64,000 bases of DNA from Isoetes taiwanensis (lineage: Eukaryota > Streptophyta > Lycopodiopsida > Isoetales > Isoetaceae): NCBI GenBank assembly GCA_021234155.1, contig JAJEKV010000133.1, positions 1,276,542 to 1,340,541 of the forward strand. The letters run 5' to 3'. Positions 10,774-21,018 of this stretch are shown one piece after another. Numbering within the stretch: the stretch's first letter is position 1; each line of letters begins with the position of its first letter. The notes below the pieces were generated by a model. That model ran no database searches. It was not told the DNA's origin and was given only the letters and a program-made list of their open reading frames with translations. Position numbers and translations under genes: made by a program.

Positions 10774-11815
10774 GTGTTGGAAGTGTTGTAAGTACTGGAA
10801 GTTTCTGTAATCTGAACAGAAAAATTAGTTGATCAGGTGTTAAAACCTGAGTGCCTCCTTGCATAAACACCACCAAAGTATCAGAAATGAATGTCACTTT
10901 ATGAAGTGTTGCTACATTGCCTGAAAATGGGGAGACGAAGGCCACATCAAGATATCCTAGCTCGATGGCTGAGGTATCTATTAATCCTTGCTTGGAAGGT
11001 GCTGGAATATCAGAAATTGGCATCCATTTATTGGATGCTACTGCATCTTCTGATATCGAGAAAGTAGAAGTATCGAAATCCACTACTTTATGCTTACTAG
11101 GAAGAGATAATCTGCTGCCAATGTGCTTTTCCTCCTCATCGTGCTCATCCCCATCCATAGTAGATTGAGTATTTGAATGCCATGCTGCAAAGAGAGTGGC
11201 ATGATTATCTTTACCTGCATCTTGCCTCATCATGATCTCCTCCTTAATAGAAGTGATTGCTTGATGGAAGCCCATATCTTTGTCTTGCATGAAGCTGCTG
11301 CACAAAGAATCAAATGCATTAGGTAATGACCTGAGGAAGAAAAATAGTTGCATCGATTGTGAGATCTGATGCTCTTCTCCAAAAGCTTCAATCTGCTGGA
11401 AGGTGTGCTTCATGTGATCCAAGAACTCGTCAAGACTTTCAGCAGTCACGTCCCAGCACATATCCATCACCTCTGCATACAAGTGCCCAATCTTATGGGT
11501 CTTTTGGTGATGCTTCTCAATGAGAGCATGCCACAAATCGTGGCTATTCTCTTGCTGGAACTCATCAAGGATAGAGTCAGCTAAGGAAAGCCCGATATAT
11601 GCCATTGCCTTGTCATCTCGGCGCTGCCAATCATGCAGATCAGCAATATTCTTGGCATCCGGTGCAGGTTCTTGGCCATTAACAATTCCCCAAACTCCTT
11701 CATCTTTGAGAATGAAGATCATTCCGCTTTTCCATTGCTGGAAACCTATGCCGTCAAAGATTTGAACTGCATGACCGCTAAGGAAGGTAATCTGGTTGCT
11801 TGCATCCTTCTCCAT
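10661..11815 (-). CDS. Copia gag polyprotein (UBN2-type), intact
   Basis: The 384-residue product starts MEKDASNQITFLSGH at an ATG about 40 bases inside the PBS. Residues about 20-45 (GIGFQQWKSGMIFILKDEGVWGIV) are the N-terminal copia gag motif. About 60-200 forms the UBN2 capsid-like domain, with DDKAMAYIGLSLADSILDEF, HDLWHALIEKH and SLPNAFDSLCSSFMQDKDMG. Its family role is to build the virus-like particle that packages element RNA. No CCHC zinc knuckle is visible; the C-terminal third (about 215-384) is acidic and matches nothing I know. The frame has no stop over 1.15 kb, unusual among the decayed elements around it. Confidence 0.85.
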   Translation of the reverse strand: MEKDASNQITFLSGHAVQIFDGIGFQQWKSGMIFILKDEGVWGIVNGQEPAPDAKNIADLHDWQRRDDKAMAYIGLSLADSILDEFQQENSHDLWHALIEKHHQKTHKIGHLYAEVMDMCWDVTAESLDEFLDHMKHTFQQIEAFGEEHQISQSMQLFFFLRSLPNAFDSLCSSFMQDKDMGFHQAITSIKEEIMMRQDAGKDNHATLFAAWHSNTQSTMDGDEHDEEEKHIGSRLSLPSKHKVVDFDTSTFSISEDAVASNKWMPISDIPAPSKQGLIDTSAIELGYLDVAFVSPFSGNVATLHKVTFISDTLVVFMQGGTQVLTPDQLIFLFRLQKLPVLTTLPTLAAPVMALNSFLFPDQGEYLNSLDCEGDHDSKARRSS

Positions 11816-11853
11816 TGCTGTGTTGATCTTGAATCAATCTCAGCACACCTAGT

Positions 11854-11865
11854 GCTCTGATACCA
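11854..11865 (-). other. Primer binding site (initiator Met tRNA)
   Basis: On the minus strand the bases directly after the LTR end read TGGTATCAGAGC, the exact complement of the 3' end of plant initiator methionine tRNA, the usual primer of copia elements. Confidence 0.9.
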
Positions 11866-12196
11866 TGTCAAGGTTGCACCAAGAAAGGGAGAGAAGGGGA
11901 TGCACACCAATATCCGAGAGCGCAAGCTCCCAAAACAAAGGCAAATTGGAATTGTATTCAATGTTGCGAGATACATGAAGTACAATGATATAGACAAAAC
12001 GGTGATACTAAGAATAGTATTAGCCGTTCAACCACCGCCCACTAATAATAGCCATTACTTAGTTAGGTGATTGCTTCGTTGTTGATAAGGTGCTTTCGGT
12101 TCAAAGACTTTCTCAAAGACCACTATGATCGAGGCCGAAGTCACCGCTCAAGACGTCTAGCAAGATGGTGGTCTCGATATCACATATATCTTGACA
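11866..12196 (-). mobile_element. 5' LTR of the gag-only copia element
   Basis: In element orientation this is the 5' LTR, carrying the promoter. Ends are TGTCAAG...CTTGACA, a 7-bp inverted repeat. Its first 180 plus-strand bases are almost identical to 9885-10065, while the later third differs in short blocks rather than scattered single bases. Confidence 0.85.
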
Positions 12197-12201
12197 ATTC
12201 A
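12197..12201. repeat. Target-site duplication ATTCA, right
   Basis: Exact match of the five bases at 9880-9884, on the other side of the copia element. Confidence 0.85.
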
Positions 12202-12463
12202 AAGGCTAAAATATTTTTAGGCTCTTTAACCAGTGCTATACTTTTTGAAGTTTTAATGCAATGATATTTTCCAAGCAAGACATGGAAAATGAACATATAT
12301 TCATAGCTTGAGCCTTGAGGAATGTCTTTAAATTTTGGCATCTTTGGTAAAACGAGTTTTGTTGAAATTATTATGAAACTATACTTTTTAATTCATGTAC
12401 GCGATGCCACTATAATACCTCCGTAATTTAGCAAGTCCATTTTATGTTTTATGAGAAAGTCTC

Positions 12464-12522
12464 GTGGGCTTTTACGCTGTGTAAGGGGCCAGGTGCGACA
12501 CATAGTTCGAGTAAAAGCCCAC
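12464..12522. repeat. Inverted repeat with 12-bp perfect arms
   Basis: GTGGGCTTTTAC at 12464-12475 is matched by GTAAAAGCCCAC at 12511-12522, leaving a 35-base loop. No coding context. It could be the end of a small foldback element. Confidence 0.65.
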
Positions 12523-12714
12523 ATAGTTTGTAAACTCTGACACAAGGGAGAGGACAAAGGAACATGTATTTAATGCATGTGTTTTTTGTTACACGAATCA
12601 TTTGAGATGGTCAAGATTGTCTATCCACACAATTTGAGACACTAAAGGATAACCATTGACATAGAGGATTTGAGACAGCCTATGAGTTACACTTGATAGA
12701 CTTGAAGGAGAGGG

Positions 12715-12925
12715 ATTGACATAATTTGTGGTTGTGCTATGCTCTAACTAGGTAGAAAATAACAATGTAAAAAAGAGACGAATTCGCAAGGAAAACATAA
12801 TATGTGGTTGTTCTATGCTCTAACTGGGTAGAGAATAACAATGTCGTAAACCACTTGCGAAAACATAATATGTGGTTGTTCTATGCTCTAACTGGGTAGA
12901 GAATAACAATGTCGTAAACCACGAG
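12715..12925. repeat. Tandem repeat, three copies, period about 68 bp
   Basis: The unit aaacataatatgtggttgtt...ctctaactgggtagagaata...caatgtcgtaaaccac occurs at about 12793 and 12861, almost identical. A more diverged first copy starts near 12720. Related pieces (agagagatggatt-gcaaggaaaaca) return at 13604-13690, so the GC-rich block 12930-13600 sits inside the array. Confidence 0.75.
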
Positions 12926-13234
12926 TACCCCGTGGTTTCCGCTTTTTTTCCTGTGTTTTTATTTTTTGGTAACTTATTGGTTTCCTACTCTAAGCGGCGC
13001 CGCTCAGCGCTCAAACCTAGTCTACGAGCAGCATTAGCTATGGCGGACTCTTCAATGGCTATGGCAAGAAGCTTCAACCGATGCCAGCGGCTATGGCGAC
13101 AAGTTATGGCTATGGCAGAGCGACATCCCAGAGATAAGTATGGCAAAGATTCCGTTCCCGCAGAATCCAGCTTCTTCATCGCAGATCCGGCATCCTTCCT
13201 AATGGCGTAGACCCAATCCTTCTGCTTCATCTTC

Positions 13235-13352
13235 TTTCTTCCTTCTACAGATCCGGCAACAGATCTTGCTACAACAGATCTTCCTTCAACAGATCTTGCT
13301 TAGCGCAGGGCAAGATCCTTCTACAGATCCTTCTACAGATCTTGCTTAGAGT
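13235..13352. repeat. Short repeats with an ACAGATCTTGCTT core
   Basis: Seven or so spaced copies of cAACAGATCTTgct / cTACAGATCCTTct follow each other over 120 bases. Open frames through this block have low-complexity peptides and are not taken as genes. Confidence 0.6.
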
Positions 13353-13498
13353 ATGGTTTTTGTTCAGAGCAGGGCCGTCTGCTCCTCGCTTGCCATCACT
13401 GAGCCGCCGCCGCCGCACTACAGAGCATGAGCAGATTCTTGCCGCCGGAATGCTCTGCTTTTGTTTTTGTTGCTGACGTGGACAAATTTGGCTTACGT

Positions 13499-13602
13499 TT
13501 GGGAACGTTCCACCAATCGGTGGCTTCCAGGTGGGAACCGGCTGGCGGCGCCGCCACGAGCGGCGGAGCCTGGAAACCACCTCTTGGTGGAACGTTTCCT
13601 AA
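13499..13602. repeat. Foldback with 33-bp arms and GC-rich loop
   Basis: The left arm 13499-13531 (contains GGGAACGTTCCACCAA) pairs with 13569-13602 (contains TTGGTGGAACGTTTCC) with about five mismatches. The 37-base loop is GC-rich and itself contains the palindrome GGCGGCGCCGCC. It is flanked on the right by the 12.8-kb tandem-repeat words. Confidence 0.75.
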
Positions 13603-13689
13603 TACAAAGAGAGATGGATTGGCAAAGGAAAACACGGGGTGGAGAATAACAATGTCAAAGAGAGATGGATTTGCAAGGAAAACATCGGC

Positions 13690-14740
13690 TACAAGACGCG
13701 TAGTGAACTTTGTAAGAAAAAAAATGGCGAACTTTAGAAGAAGAAAAAGAAGAAAAGCATAGCAAAAACGTTAGGGAATGGAAATCTATGAAAAGCCCAA
13801 AGATGTGGGCTACAAGACTAGACTATGTCATTAGCATAACCGTCCCCTATTCAAGGCCAGCCAAATAGTCATCCAGTCCAGCGCTATACTCCACTTATAC
13901 ACATCACCCGCCCTTTCTTTCCAATTCAAATAAGGGCAGCTGGATCTTTTAACCTGTCATCATCTTACCTTGACTGAATCCCCCACTTTCTTACTCATCC
14001 AATCCATATGAATAGCTTTTAATCCACGAATTTGGCATTCGCCCACCTCGATCATCCTGCTGATCCGCTAAAAAGCAGTCTAATCTGCTGCTTAGCTTTT
14101 TCTCGTTAATCCGGGCTCTTTTTTTACCGCCCACGAGCCTAATCAGTCTTAAACCCTAGACCTAAGGCTTAATCTTGAACAGAGGATTAATTTTTTAACG
14201 TATGCGGTAATATCCAAGAAGTTTCTGGCCGGTTATAAAGCTTGATTAAGCGCCATTTGGATAGAACAAAGATCTGCATTAATCACTGTGTGGTGGTGTT
14301 TTTTTGGCTAACTCTATCTATTTCAAGGGAACGCTCGGCATCGCCTTTATACTTTTGAGTCAGAAGGAAAGAGGGCATCCAGTGATTGGGGTGTCAGGTT
14401 AGGGATCTGTTTGATCTACAAAATGATGAAAGGCGAGGCATGTGAAGGGACAGTTTCAAAGACTGTTGAGATCACAGGGCTGTGCAAAAGAAGCAGTTGA
14501 AGCGACGCATTGCATGATGATTGCACTACTCATGCCCTTCTGACTGTACTTAAAAAAGTGCTACCCCTGTTCTTGGAGACTCTGTTCTGTTTTGCCCTTT
14601 ATTTTCTGGCCCTCTGTGTTCTGCTGCAAAACCAGAACACTTCTTGGTTTGCCTCAACGTTTATGCCCGTTAAAGCTACCTCTGTGGAGCTTTTTATCTT
14701 CACTGACCGCCATTTCTTCCAACCGCCTGCTCTCGTTCCT
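13690..14740 (+). other. Upstream region of the PADRE gene
   Basis: No other gene recognised. Open frame 14510-14809 (plus) is probably an untranslated leader or chance frame because its peptide matches no family. Pyrimidine-rich stretches are common. Promoter elements cannot be assigned with confidence. Confidence 0.4.
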
Positions 14741-14749
14741 TCAAGCTTG

Positions 14750-14905
14750 CTGTTTCTGAGTTGGGTTTCAGAGATTTTTGTTGAAAATGCTCCGGCTTCA
14801 CCAGAATAACGGTTTTTGAATTGGGTTTATGAGAAGTTTTGCATACCTGTGGTGCCAAAGTCTCAAAATTGATCAGGGTAGCTGTTTCTGAATTGGGTTT
14901 TAGAT
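14750..14905 (+). repeat. Three spaced copies of TTCTGAATTGGGTTT upstream of the PADRE gene
   Basis: The motif TtTGAaTTGGGTTTnanAga occurs at about 14753, 14813 and 14884, on the same strand as the gene and 180-330 bases before its ATG. They may be remnants of a local tandem duplication in the leader or promoter. Confidence 0.55.
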
Positions 14906-15079
14906 ATTCTCCTTGCCAACAGGCTCATATTTTGTCAAGTTTGCTGTCTAGTGGTACTTGCAGTTGATTTTTATTCTCCTTGCAAACAGGCAGCCGATTT
15001 GGAGAAACATTTCATCATATCAGGACAAATTTTCTCACAGAAAACTCTAGTCTAGAGTGTGTTCTTCTGGTTTAGATCT

Positions 15080-15923
15080 ATGGGGAATTGCCAGGCATCA
15101 GATGCAGCCACAGCAGTGCTAGAATACCCAGATGGTAGAATTGAGAAGCTCTACTGGAGCATTACTGCAAGGCAGCTTATGATTCAGAACCCTGGCCACT
15201 ATGTTGCAGTCTATGTTTATAGCCAAGATGGAACAACATCAAGCCAAAAGACTAGACTCAAAATTTTGCCTCCTTCTTCCATCCTTAATGTTGGAAACTA
15301 CTACCGCCTCATCAGCTTCCAAGGTCAGACCATAGTTTTCACTCTCTTTCCTTCTAGCCTTGAATGTCTGGATTGTTTATGAATTTTGCATCTGGTTTTT
15401 ACTTCCAGAAGTAATGGGAGAATTTGCGGAGAAAAAAGCACGTAAATTATCGCAATTGAAAGGCAAGCAAATCTTGCCTGGATCTAAGATCTCTCCTGAG
15501 ACTCAATCTTATGTTTCTAAGACTCCTGCACTTAAGAAACAGGTAGATACCTTGTTTCCTTGAAAAAGCATTTATTTAAGCGCTGTAACTCTTAAAAAGT
15601 CATATATGCTATTTGGTAGGTGTGGACATTAGAGTACCATGTGTAAGTTATGTTAGGTTCCTCCTTATGGTTGTTCAGTATAATTAAATCACTTCCTTTT
15701 GTTTTTTCTACTACTTGTTCTTTATAAGATATCAATTGTTCCTGTTTTTACTTACATATCATCTCATATTTTTTTGTTTGAATTTAAGGTGTCTTCGACG
15801 GAGCCGAAGAATGAACAAGAATCTGAGGATGGCACCTCGTCAAAAGCTGCATTAACAATTCTGTCTTACAGACCACAATGGAGGCCATCTTTGCAGAGCA
15901 TATCAGAATCAACACAAGTGTGA
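15080..15923 (+). CDS. PADRE (DUF4228) domain protein, three exons
   Basis: Exons 15080-15323, 15409-15542 and 15789-15923 join in frame to 170 codons; both introns are GT-AG (85 and 246 bp). The start MGNCQASDAATAVLEYPDGR is the typical N-terminus of the plant DUF4228/PADRE family, whose Gly2-Cys4 context often allows N-myristoylation and palmitoylation. The domain covers about residues 1-95, with YPDGRIEKLYWSITARQLMI, NPGHYVAVYVYS and NVGNYYRLISFQEVM. A basic linker and the C-terminal motif ILSYRPQWRPSLQSISE follow, the short conserved tail seen in these proteins. The family is linked to pathogen and stress response in land plants; its biochemistry is unknown. The GTG-start extension before 15080 is not used because MGNCQ is the family start. 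Confidence 0.9.
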
Positions 15924-17099
15924 AAATCAGAGCACAACAGAGCGAGAAACTTGTAGACTTTTTGAAACTGCACTACATATGTACACATCTTCAAGCCTGA
16001 TGCTTCTTTTCCAAGGATTATGTACAGACCTATCAACTTCTTGGGATTCAAAAGTGTTTGGCCAATTTGATCCTGGAGCAGTTTTCAAGAAACCAGTTTT
16101 CTTTTTAGAGGAATCTGATGTTGATGTTCTTGCATTATTCTAATGACAAATACATTATTTGTGAAGGGTCTTGACTTCGACTTTGTCCATAACAGTGCAT
16201 CGAAAAGATACAAAGAAAAGAGGGCAGAGATGCAACATATAGATTTAATATATGGTCTGAATTAAGTATAGGAAGTAGGGCAACTACCCTTTAAGAGAGG
16301 AGGGACAAATATTTTGCACCTGCCATTGTTGGTCAATTTATTGCAAAGGTTAGGTTGTCCCTGGACATGGGTCCTACTATGGTTTGTATCCTATGGTTTG
16401 TAGGTTACCATCAAGGACTGCTTCCTTGCATTGGCATCATGCAAAATTATTACATGTCTATCAACAGACCATCCTAACTCAGTGTCCTTATCGACAAATC
16501 TTTGAGAGGCCTCCAATCCGCGAAAATCTCATGCATAAACAACAATTCTTCAATCAATTTAAATTGGCCCAAAGTAACATTGGGCCCATTTCAATAAAGA
16601 TGCTTTTGAGAGTTAGAGCTTTTGGACAAGCAAAAAAATATCGAAGACATAATCTTATAATCAAAAGAAATTTGTGTAGAATGTCCATCAAGGTTACACC
16701 TCGCCATTACCATATTCATGAGCAAGAATATTATTGCTACGACATTAAAACCTAATCATTGGGTAGAATAATGGAATTTTATAGTGTAAAAATATCAAAG
16801 AGTAGAGTAGATGGGCTTTTTTTAGGAGCAATTCTTAAGGAGGAGCTTGATGGGTTTCTATATATTATTTCTTGGTCTTGTGCTTATTTAAGAAGACTTG
16901 AACAGATTGGTAAAAATTATCTTATTGATTACATGAAGCCAAGAGCTACGGTTAGATTAAGGACGACTGTGGGTATAATCATGATGAAACCAATATGGTC
17001 ATATGTGACCACGGAGTTGTCAAAGGGAATGATAGTTGGAGAATTAATAAAATAGTTGCCAGATCAAGCGAATAAAAGGGTGGAATTTGTAGAACAAAT
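15924..17099. other. 3' flank and unrecognised ORFs
   Basis: 15924-16200 is probably the 3' untranslated region of the PADRE gene. Two consecutive plus-strand frames, 16384-16755 (123 codons) and 16759-17055 (98 codons), are separated by four bases and use different phases. Their peptides (basic, His/Tyr-rich; then LRRLEQIGKNYLIDYMKPRA) match nothing I know. They may be chance frames or remains of one decayed element ORF. Confidence 0.3.
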
Positions 17100-17260
17100 A
17101 TGAGGTAAATGCATCCGATTGGACATATGATGCACACGCTACACCATTGCTTTATTGGGTCCTGCCGCCAACCACCTTAAATTAATGTCACTCTAGGTGG
17201 CTTCAAACTTGAGACATATTTGTTCTAGGAATAGTGTGTTACCACTAGATCAAATGTCCA
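17100..17260 (-). mobile_element. Candidate tRNA-derived SINE head
   Basis: Read on the minus strand from about 17258, the sequence has a box A-like word TGATCTAGTGG (17242-17252) and, 33 bases on, a box B-like word AGTTTGAAGCC (17199-17209). This is the RNA polymerase III promoter spacing of tRNA genes and of plant SINEs. Box B is imperfect and the cloverleaf is not intact, so this is not a tRNA gene. The SINE tail end is not defined. Confidence 0.45.
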
Positions 17261-17639
17261 TATGCTAATTTTTAGAAGGAAAATTAGTATATAATGTATT
17301 GGTGTGTTTGAGGTAAACAACCAAATTAAATGAATAATTAACATCAATGACAGTATTCTATCTGCCATTAAACAAACATTCCCTTCAAGATCAATAAAAT
17401 TGAACTGAACCACTGTTTTCAAACAATTCTTGGAGAAACTTTCATACTGAAATTGATCTTGGATGGAGATGGACAATCTAAAAGAGAGAACCATTAACTC
17501 TTTAATGGTATGTAATGCTCCTTTTATAGAACCAAGACTTCAAAATCTGAACACATAAGCTTCAAAATCTAATGCAGAATCCCAAAGTTCTCATAAACCA
17601 CATAAAGAAGGTGGTCTCTTCCTACCACACAGTCTTTAC

Positions 17640-18060
17640 TTGCTTCGTGTTTAAAGGTGTGTGCTCTTACGCAAGCAGGGTCTCCAGCCATGCCACTTCA
17701 TCACTGATCATAATTTCACCCTTTGTTGTTTTTTGGACTTCCCCAAAGCATTTGACACTGTGCCACAGGACAAGATGTGGGATAGATTGAGGCAGTTAAA
17801 GGCCCCTATGGATTTGCAAAATGCAATATATAGGTTGCATGAGGTATGCTCAGGCAGATTGACACCGTCAGGATAGCTAGTATCAACAGCATTGGAGTAC
17901 GCCAAGGTCTGTCCACTCTTATGGATGCTCTTTGGCATGTACATTGACCAATTGGAAGCTTAGCTTGGCGTGGGCAGGGGGCTTTACTCTTGCACCACAT
18001 AATCCGACAGCTCATCTATGCTAATGACATAGACCTCTTAGCCAGCTATTTATTTAACTT
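17640..18060 (+). mobile_element. LINE reverse-transcriptase fragment
   Basis: The plus strand gives CFLDFPKAFDTVPQDKMWDR, the first catalytic block of a non-LTR RT (Asp of the F-x-D-x-x-KAFD motif). After a frame change comes a GVRQG block, and then QLIYANDIDLLA, where the YADD catalytic pair has become YAND. About 150 residues normally separating the blocks are compressed. Several stops and shifts are needed. A dead, truncated copy related to the LINE at 33-37.6 kb. Confidence 0.75.
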
Positions 18061-18289
18061 TTTTTTGCAATGTGATTGTATACTAGGCCATGGAACTTTT
18101 GAAACCGACTTAATAAAAGTGCACAAGGATGTTTCAATTTTCAGAAGGGATGTATTTTATAAGTAACTTGTACAATGTCATTATATAATTCCTTCTCAAT
18201 TTGTTAAATGTTGTAAATAAGTACATTTGCCACAATGATACAAAGATCATTTTCGTTGCTATGCATCTTAACAAACTCAAAATGCGATT

Positions 18290-18645
18290 ATCTAAGATTT
18301 AGTATACAAAGGGCTGCCTTTATTATACTGAATGATTAGTCACTCCAATTGGATAATTAGTTCCATATCTCACATTATACATCCAATATAGCATTAATCT
18401 TTCTCATCTTTTAAGAGAATGAACATGTGATGCAATTTGCGACATCGCGATGATACATATGTTATTTTCACTTCTATGCCAAAAGAACATATAATTAAAT
18501 TGTTGTCGCTGCTTAATTTCTTCATCAGTATAGAATGATTCTTCCACACTACTTCACACTAAACATACAATATAGCATTAATCCTTTTCAAGTTACCAGG
18601 AATTGAACTTGGTGATGCAATTTGCGAGATCAGAGCTTACTAAGA
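18290..18645. repeat. Tandem duplication, period 184 bp
   Basis: caatatagcattaatc is found at 18384 and 18568, and each is followed about 35-40 bases later by gtgatgcaatttgcga-atc. Both copies are AT-rich and diverged. No gene seen in 18061-19918 apart from repeat-like sequence. Confidence 0.6.
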
Positions 18646-19918
18646 AATAAAATGCTTTGTGTTGTGCATCCTTTTCATATAGAAATGGAGAGCACTATAA
18701 CTTGCTAAAGAAAATTCAATCGTGCGTGATTATTAATAAGACACCTCAATAACCAACTAGCAGGTAGCAAAAATAAAAAACCTACAAATACTTTGTTGCA
18801 TTGGTTGAGCCTCCAACTGTTGGGTAGGCTGCAATATTATTTAGTCACAATGAGGACATTGGCCAATCTTGCATTTCTTATTTTATCTTAAGGTATAAGG
18901 ATAATAGAAAGAGAAATCCTTTATGGTTTCTTCCACACTATTGCTTTCTCTGCTTATATGGAGAATGGAAAGGCTTCCTGCATTGGTCCAAGAAAGCCAA
19001 AAAGCACTACAATTCAACATTTTGGATCTTAGATTCAAACTTCTAGGAGATTGGCTTGCTAAATTAAACTCTATGTTGCATATGAATCATGCAGTTTGAT
19101 CTTGGTCTGTCTAGTTGCAACGCCAAATCCAATATGTTCATCCCAAAACCTTTCAAAAAATGATAGAAGAGTGAAACTTCTTCCAGGTAACATGGTCGGG
19201 TCATAAGTGGCTCTATATCCCTTATCATTTCAAGAAACTCTACCAATGCCCTTCGTTTCCCAAAAGCTTCGAACAAAAACATCTTTGTATGTTGCATGAG
19301 CTGCCACATCTCTGTATACATTGCATCATTCCTAAATAGATTGCACTGCTTTATATTGAGAAATACAAATGGCCTTGAGCAGCAGAAGATTCCTAGCAAG
19401 ACGACAGGAAAAAAGCAGACAAACCAATAAACAACGTCGTAACCCACCTCTCGTCTCGAACACTATTCTTTTCTGTCGCTCAATATGGAATATAAATAAG
19501 TTACTTGCACCTTATTATCTCCTTGTGTTCATTTATGGCCAGTGGTGCCACGTGGCATCTTACATAGAGATCTAAATTTATGCCACATAGAATGATATAT
19601 GCTATCCATGGGGATCCACAACAATAGAATAGAATAGACACCACTATTTTAGCCTAATAGATAATCCCTTTCTACTAATGGTTTGTAAGCCCCATTGCAA
19701 AATATGAAATTATACGAAATAATAAGACTGCTCTTGAAGAATTGGTTATCAAACATTTTTTTTTATCAATGGTTTGGGAGAAAATGAAGAGTTAAAGCAA
19801 AAGTAAAAGCAGTAAGGAGGAGAAAGCAAACGACACTCACTACATGTGTGCATTGGCTATGATGACCATACAATATTATACTTATATGTACAAAATGAGC
19901 TATATGTGCTTCTAGAAG

Positions 19919-20385
19919 TGTCATAGATATGGGGCATGACCATTTATTAAATTAACAAAGTTAGCTAAGCTAAAAATTCACTTTTAAAGTGGTGACATGG
20001 CATGATGGCATTGGGTCAAAAGAAAACCAGAAAAGTTTCAAGGAGAGCAGCGTGAAGGTCACGACTACCCAGCCTTCATCTGATTGCCCTGGAGGCAGTG
20101 AATCGATCCGAGAGCTGCCAGGAATCGAATTAGGATTTCGGCCCCTTGACTTTCCATTGATTCAAGAATCAAGAGCTATAGTAGAGTATTTAAGAAAGGC
20201 CATTTTGAGAGCAGCAGCGCGGTTCTTCAGGGAAGAGCTTACTGCAATCCATTCTTGCAAGTCCATTGATCCTCTAAGAGCATTCCTAGAAGAATCATTG
20301 ATTCTTCTGCACTGATGCGGGAGTCTGGGATTCTGTGGGTGAGGCAGTGCGTCTCTTGGCGGTGACCAAACCAAGAACTATTACA
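19919..20385 (+). mobile_element. 5' LTR of gypsy element 2
   Basis: Matches 31603-32078 nearly throughout. It differs from the 3' LTR in scattered bases and a few small indels, including loss of the gaatacgac-like segment near the 3' end. Confidence 0.85.
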
Positions 20386-20387
20386 TT

Positions 20388-20400
20388 CGCATCAGAGCCT
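20388..20400 (+). other. Decayed primer binding site
   Basis: Two bases after the LTR end, CGCATCAGAGCCT keeps ATCAGAGCC of the initiator Met tRNA complement (TGGTATCAGAGCC), with the first bases mutated. Confidence 0.65.
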
Positions 20401-20700
20401 AAGTTAGAGGCTGTGATGGAAGGAGACATTGATATATCATATGGCAGCTGATCTTTTGACGGGATTAGCATTTCTGATTCCCGAGAGGAGGGGAAAAACA
20501 TTGATCTGGATGAATTGGCCCCTACTGAGGAGGAGGTGCGGGAATTAGATGAATTCATATCCAAATTCTGACAAGAAGATTGATGGGGAAGGGGAAGATC
20601 ACCAAGTTGAGGAGATAGAGGAGGAGCCTGAAAAAGCTTCCCTAAGATCCCATTCCCCTACCATTGGCTCTGATCCACTACTTCCAGGGGGAGTTAGACT

Positions 20701-21012
20701 ATGAAAAGGAAAATATTAGAGGGGCAAGCGCACACTAACAAGCTGCTCCGGGAACTGCAACTCCAGTTAGCCAAGCAAGACAAAGAGGCTGCTGAAAGAG
20801 AAAGAAAACTATTGGACACTATCAAGCAGCTATTAACAAAGAAGAAGACCGTAATAACCAGGCTCAGGGAGTCCAAAATTTGGGCCAAACTAGCCAAGCT
20901 CAGGGAGCTAGAATGGCAGTCCCACCTCCATCTAACCGTTCAAGAAGCTGGAGTTCAAGGAACTCTATCAAACGGACAATCCCTTAATTCTTCCTTAAGG
21001 ATCGTTCCCTAA
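20701..21012 (+). pseudogene. Gag-region coiled-coil remnant of gypsy element 2
   Basis: A 103-codon frame starts MKRKILEGQAHTNKLLRELQ and is a charged, heptad-like helix for about 70 residues (LLRELQLQLAKQDKEAAERE). RT coding starts immediately after its stop, at 21019. The capsid, zinc knuckle and protease are absent, so an internal deletion has joined the gag N-terminus to the RT. Confidence 0.55.
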
Positions 21013-21018
21013 GCCACA

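Larger units (their letters stand above)
9885..12196 (-). mobile_element. Copia-type LTR element carrying only gag (TR-GAG-like)
   Basis: A 2.3-kb element with all structural hallmarks, read on the minus strand. Two LTRs of 331-340 bp begin TGTCAAGG and end CTTGACA, and the flanks carry an exact 5-bp duplication ATTCA. A primer binding site lies next to the 5' LTR (11854-11865) and a purine tract next to the 3' LTR (10225-10233). The internal part holds one intact gag ORF and a second overlapping ORF, and no protease, integrase, RT or RNase H. This matches the known class of short non-autonomous elements that keep gag (TR-GAG). Mobility would need the pol enzymes of a full copia relative. Confidence 0.88.

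Noticed and set aside
17199-17258. tRNA gene on the minus strand
   Set aside because: Only box-like words remain. Acceptor and anticodon stems do not pair, so it is listed as a SINE candidate.
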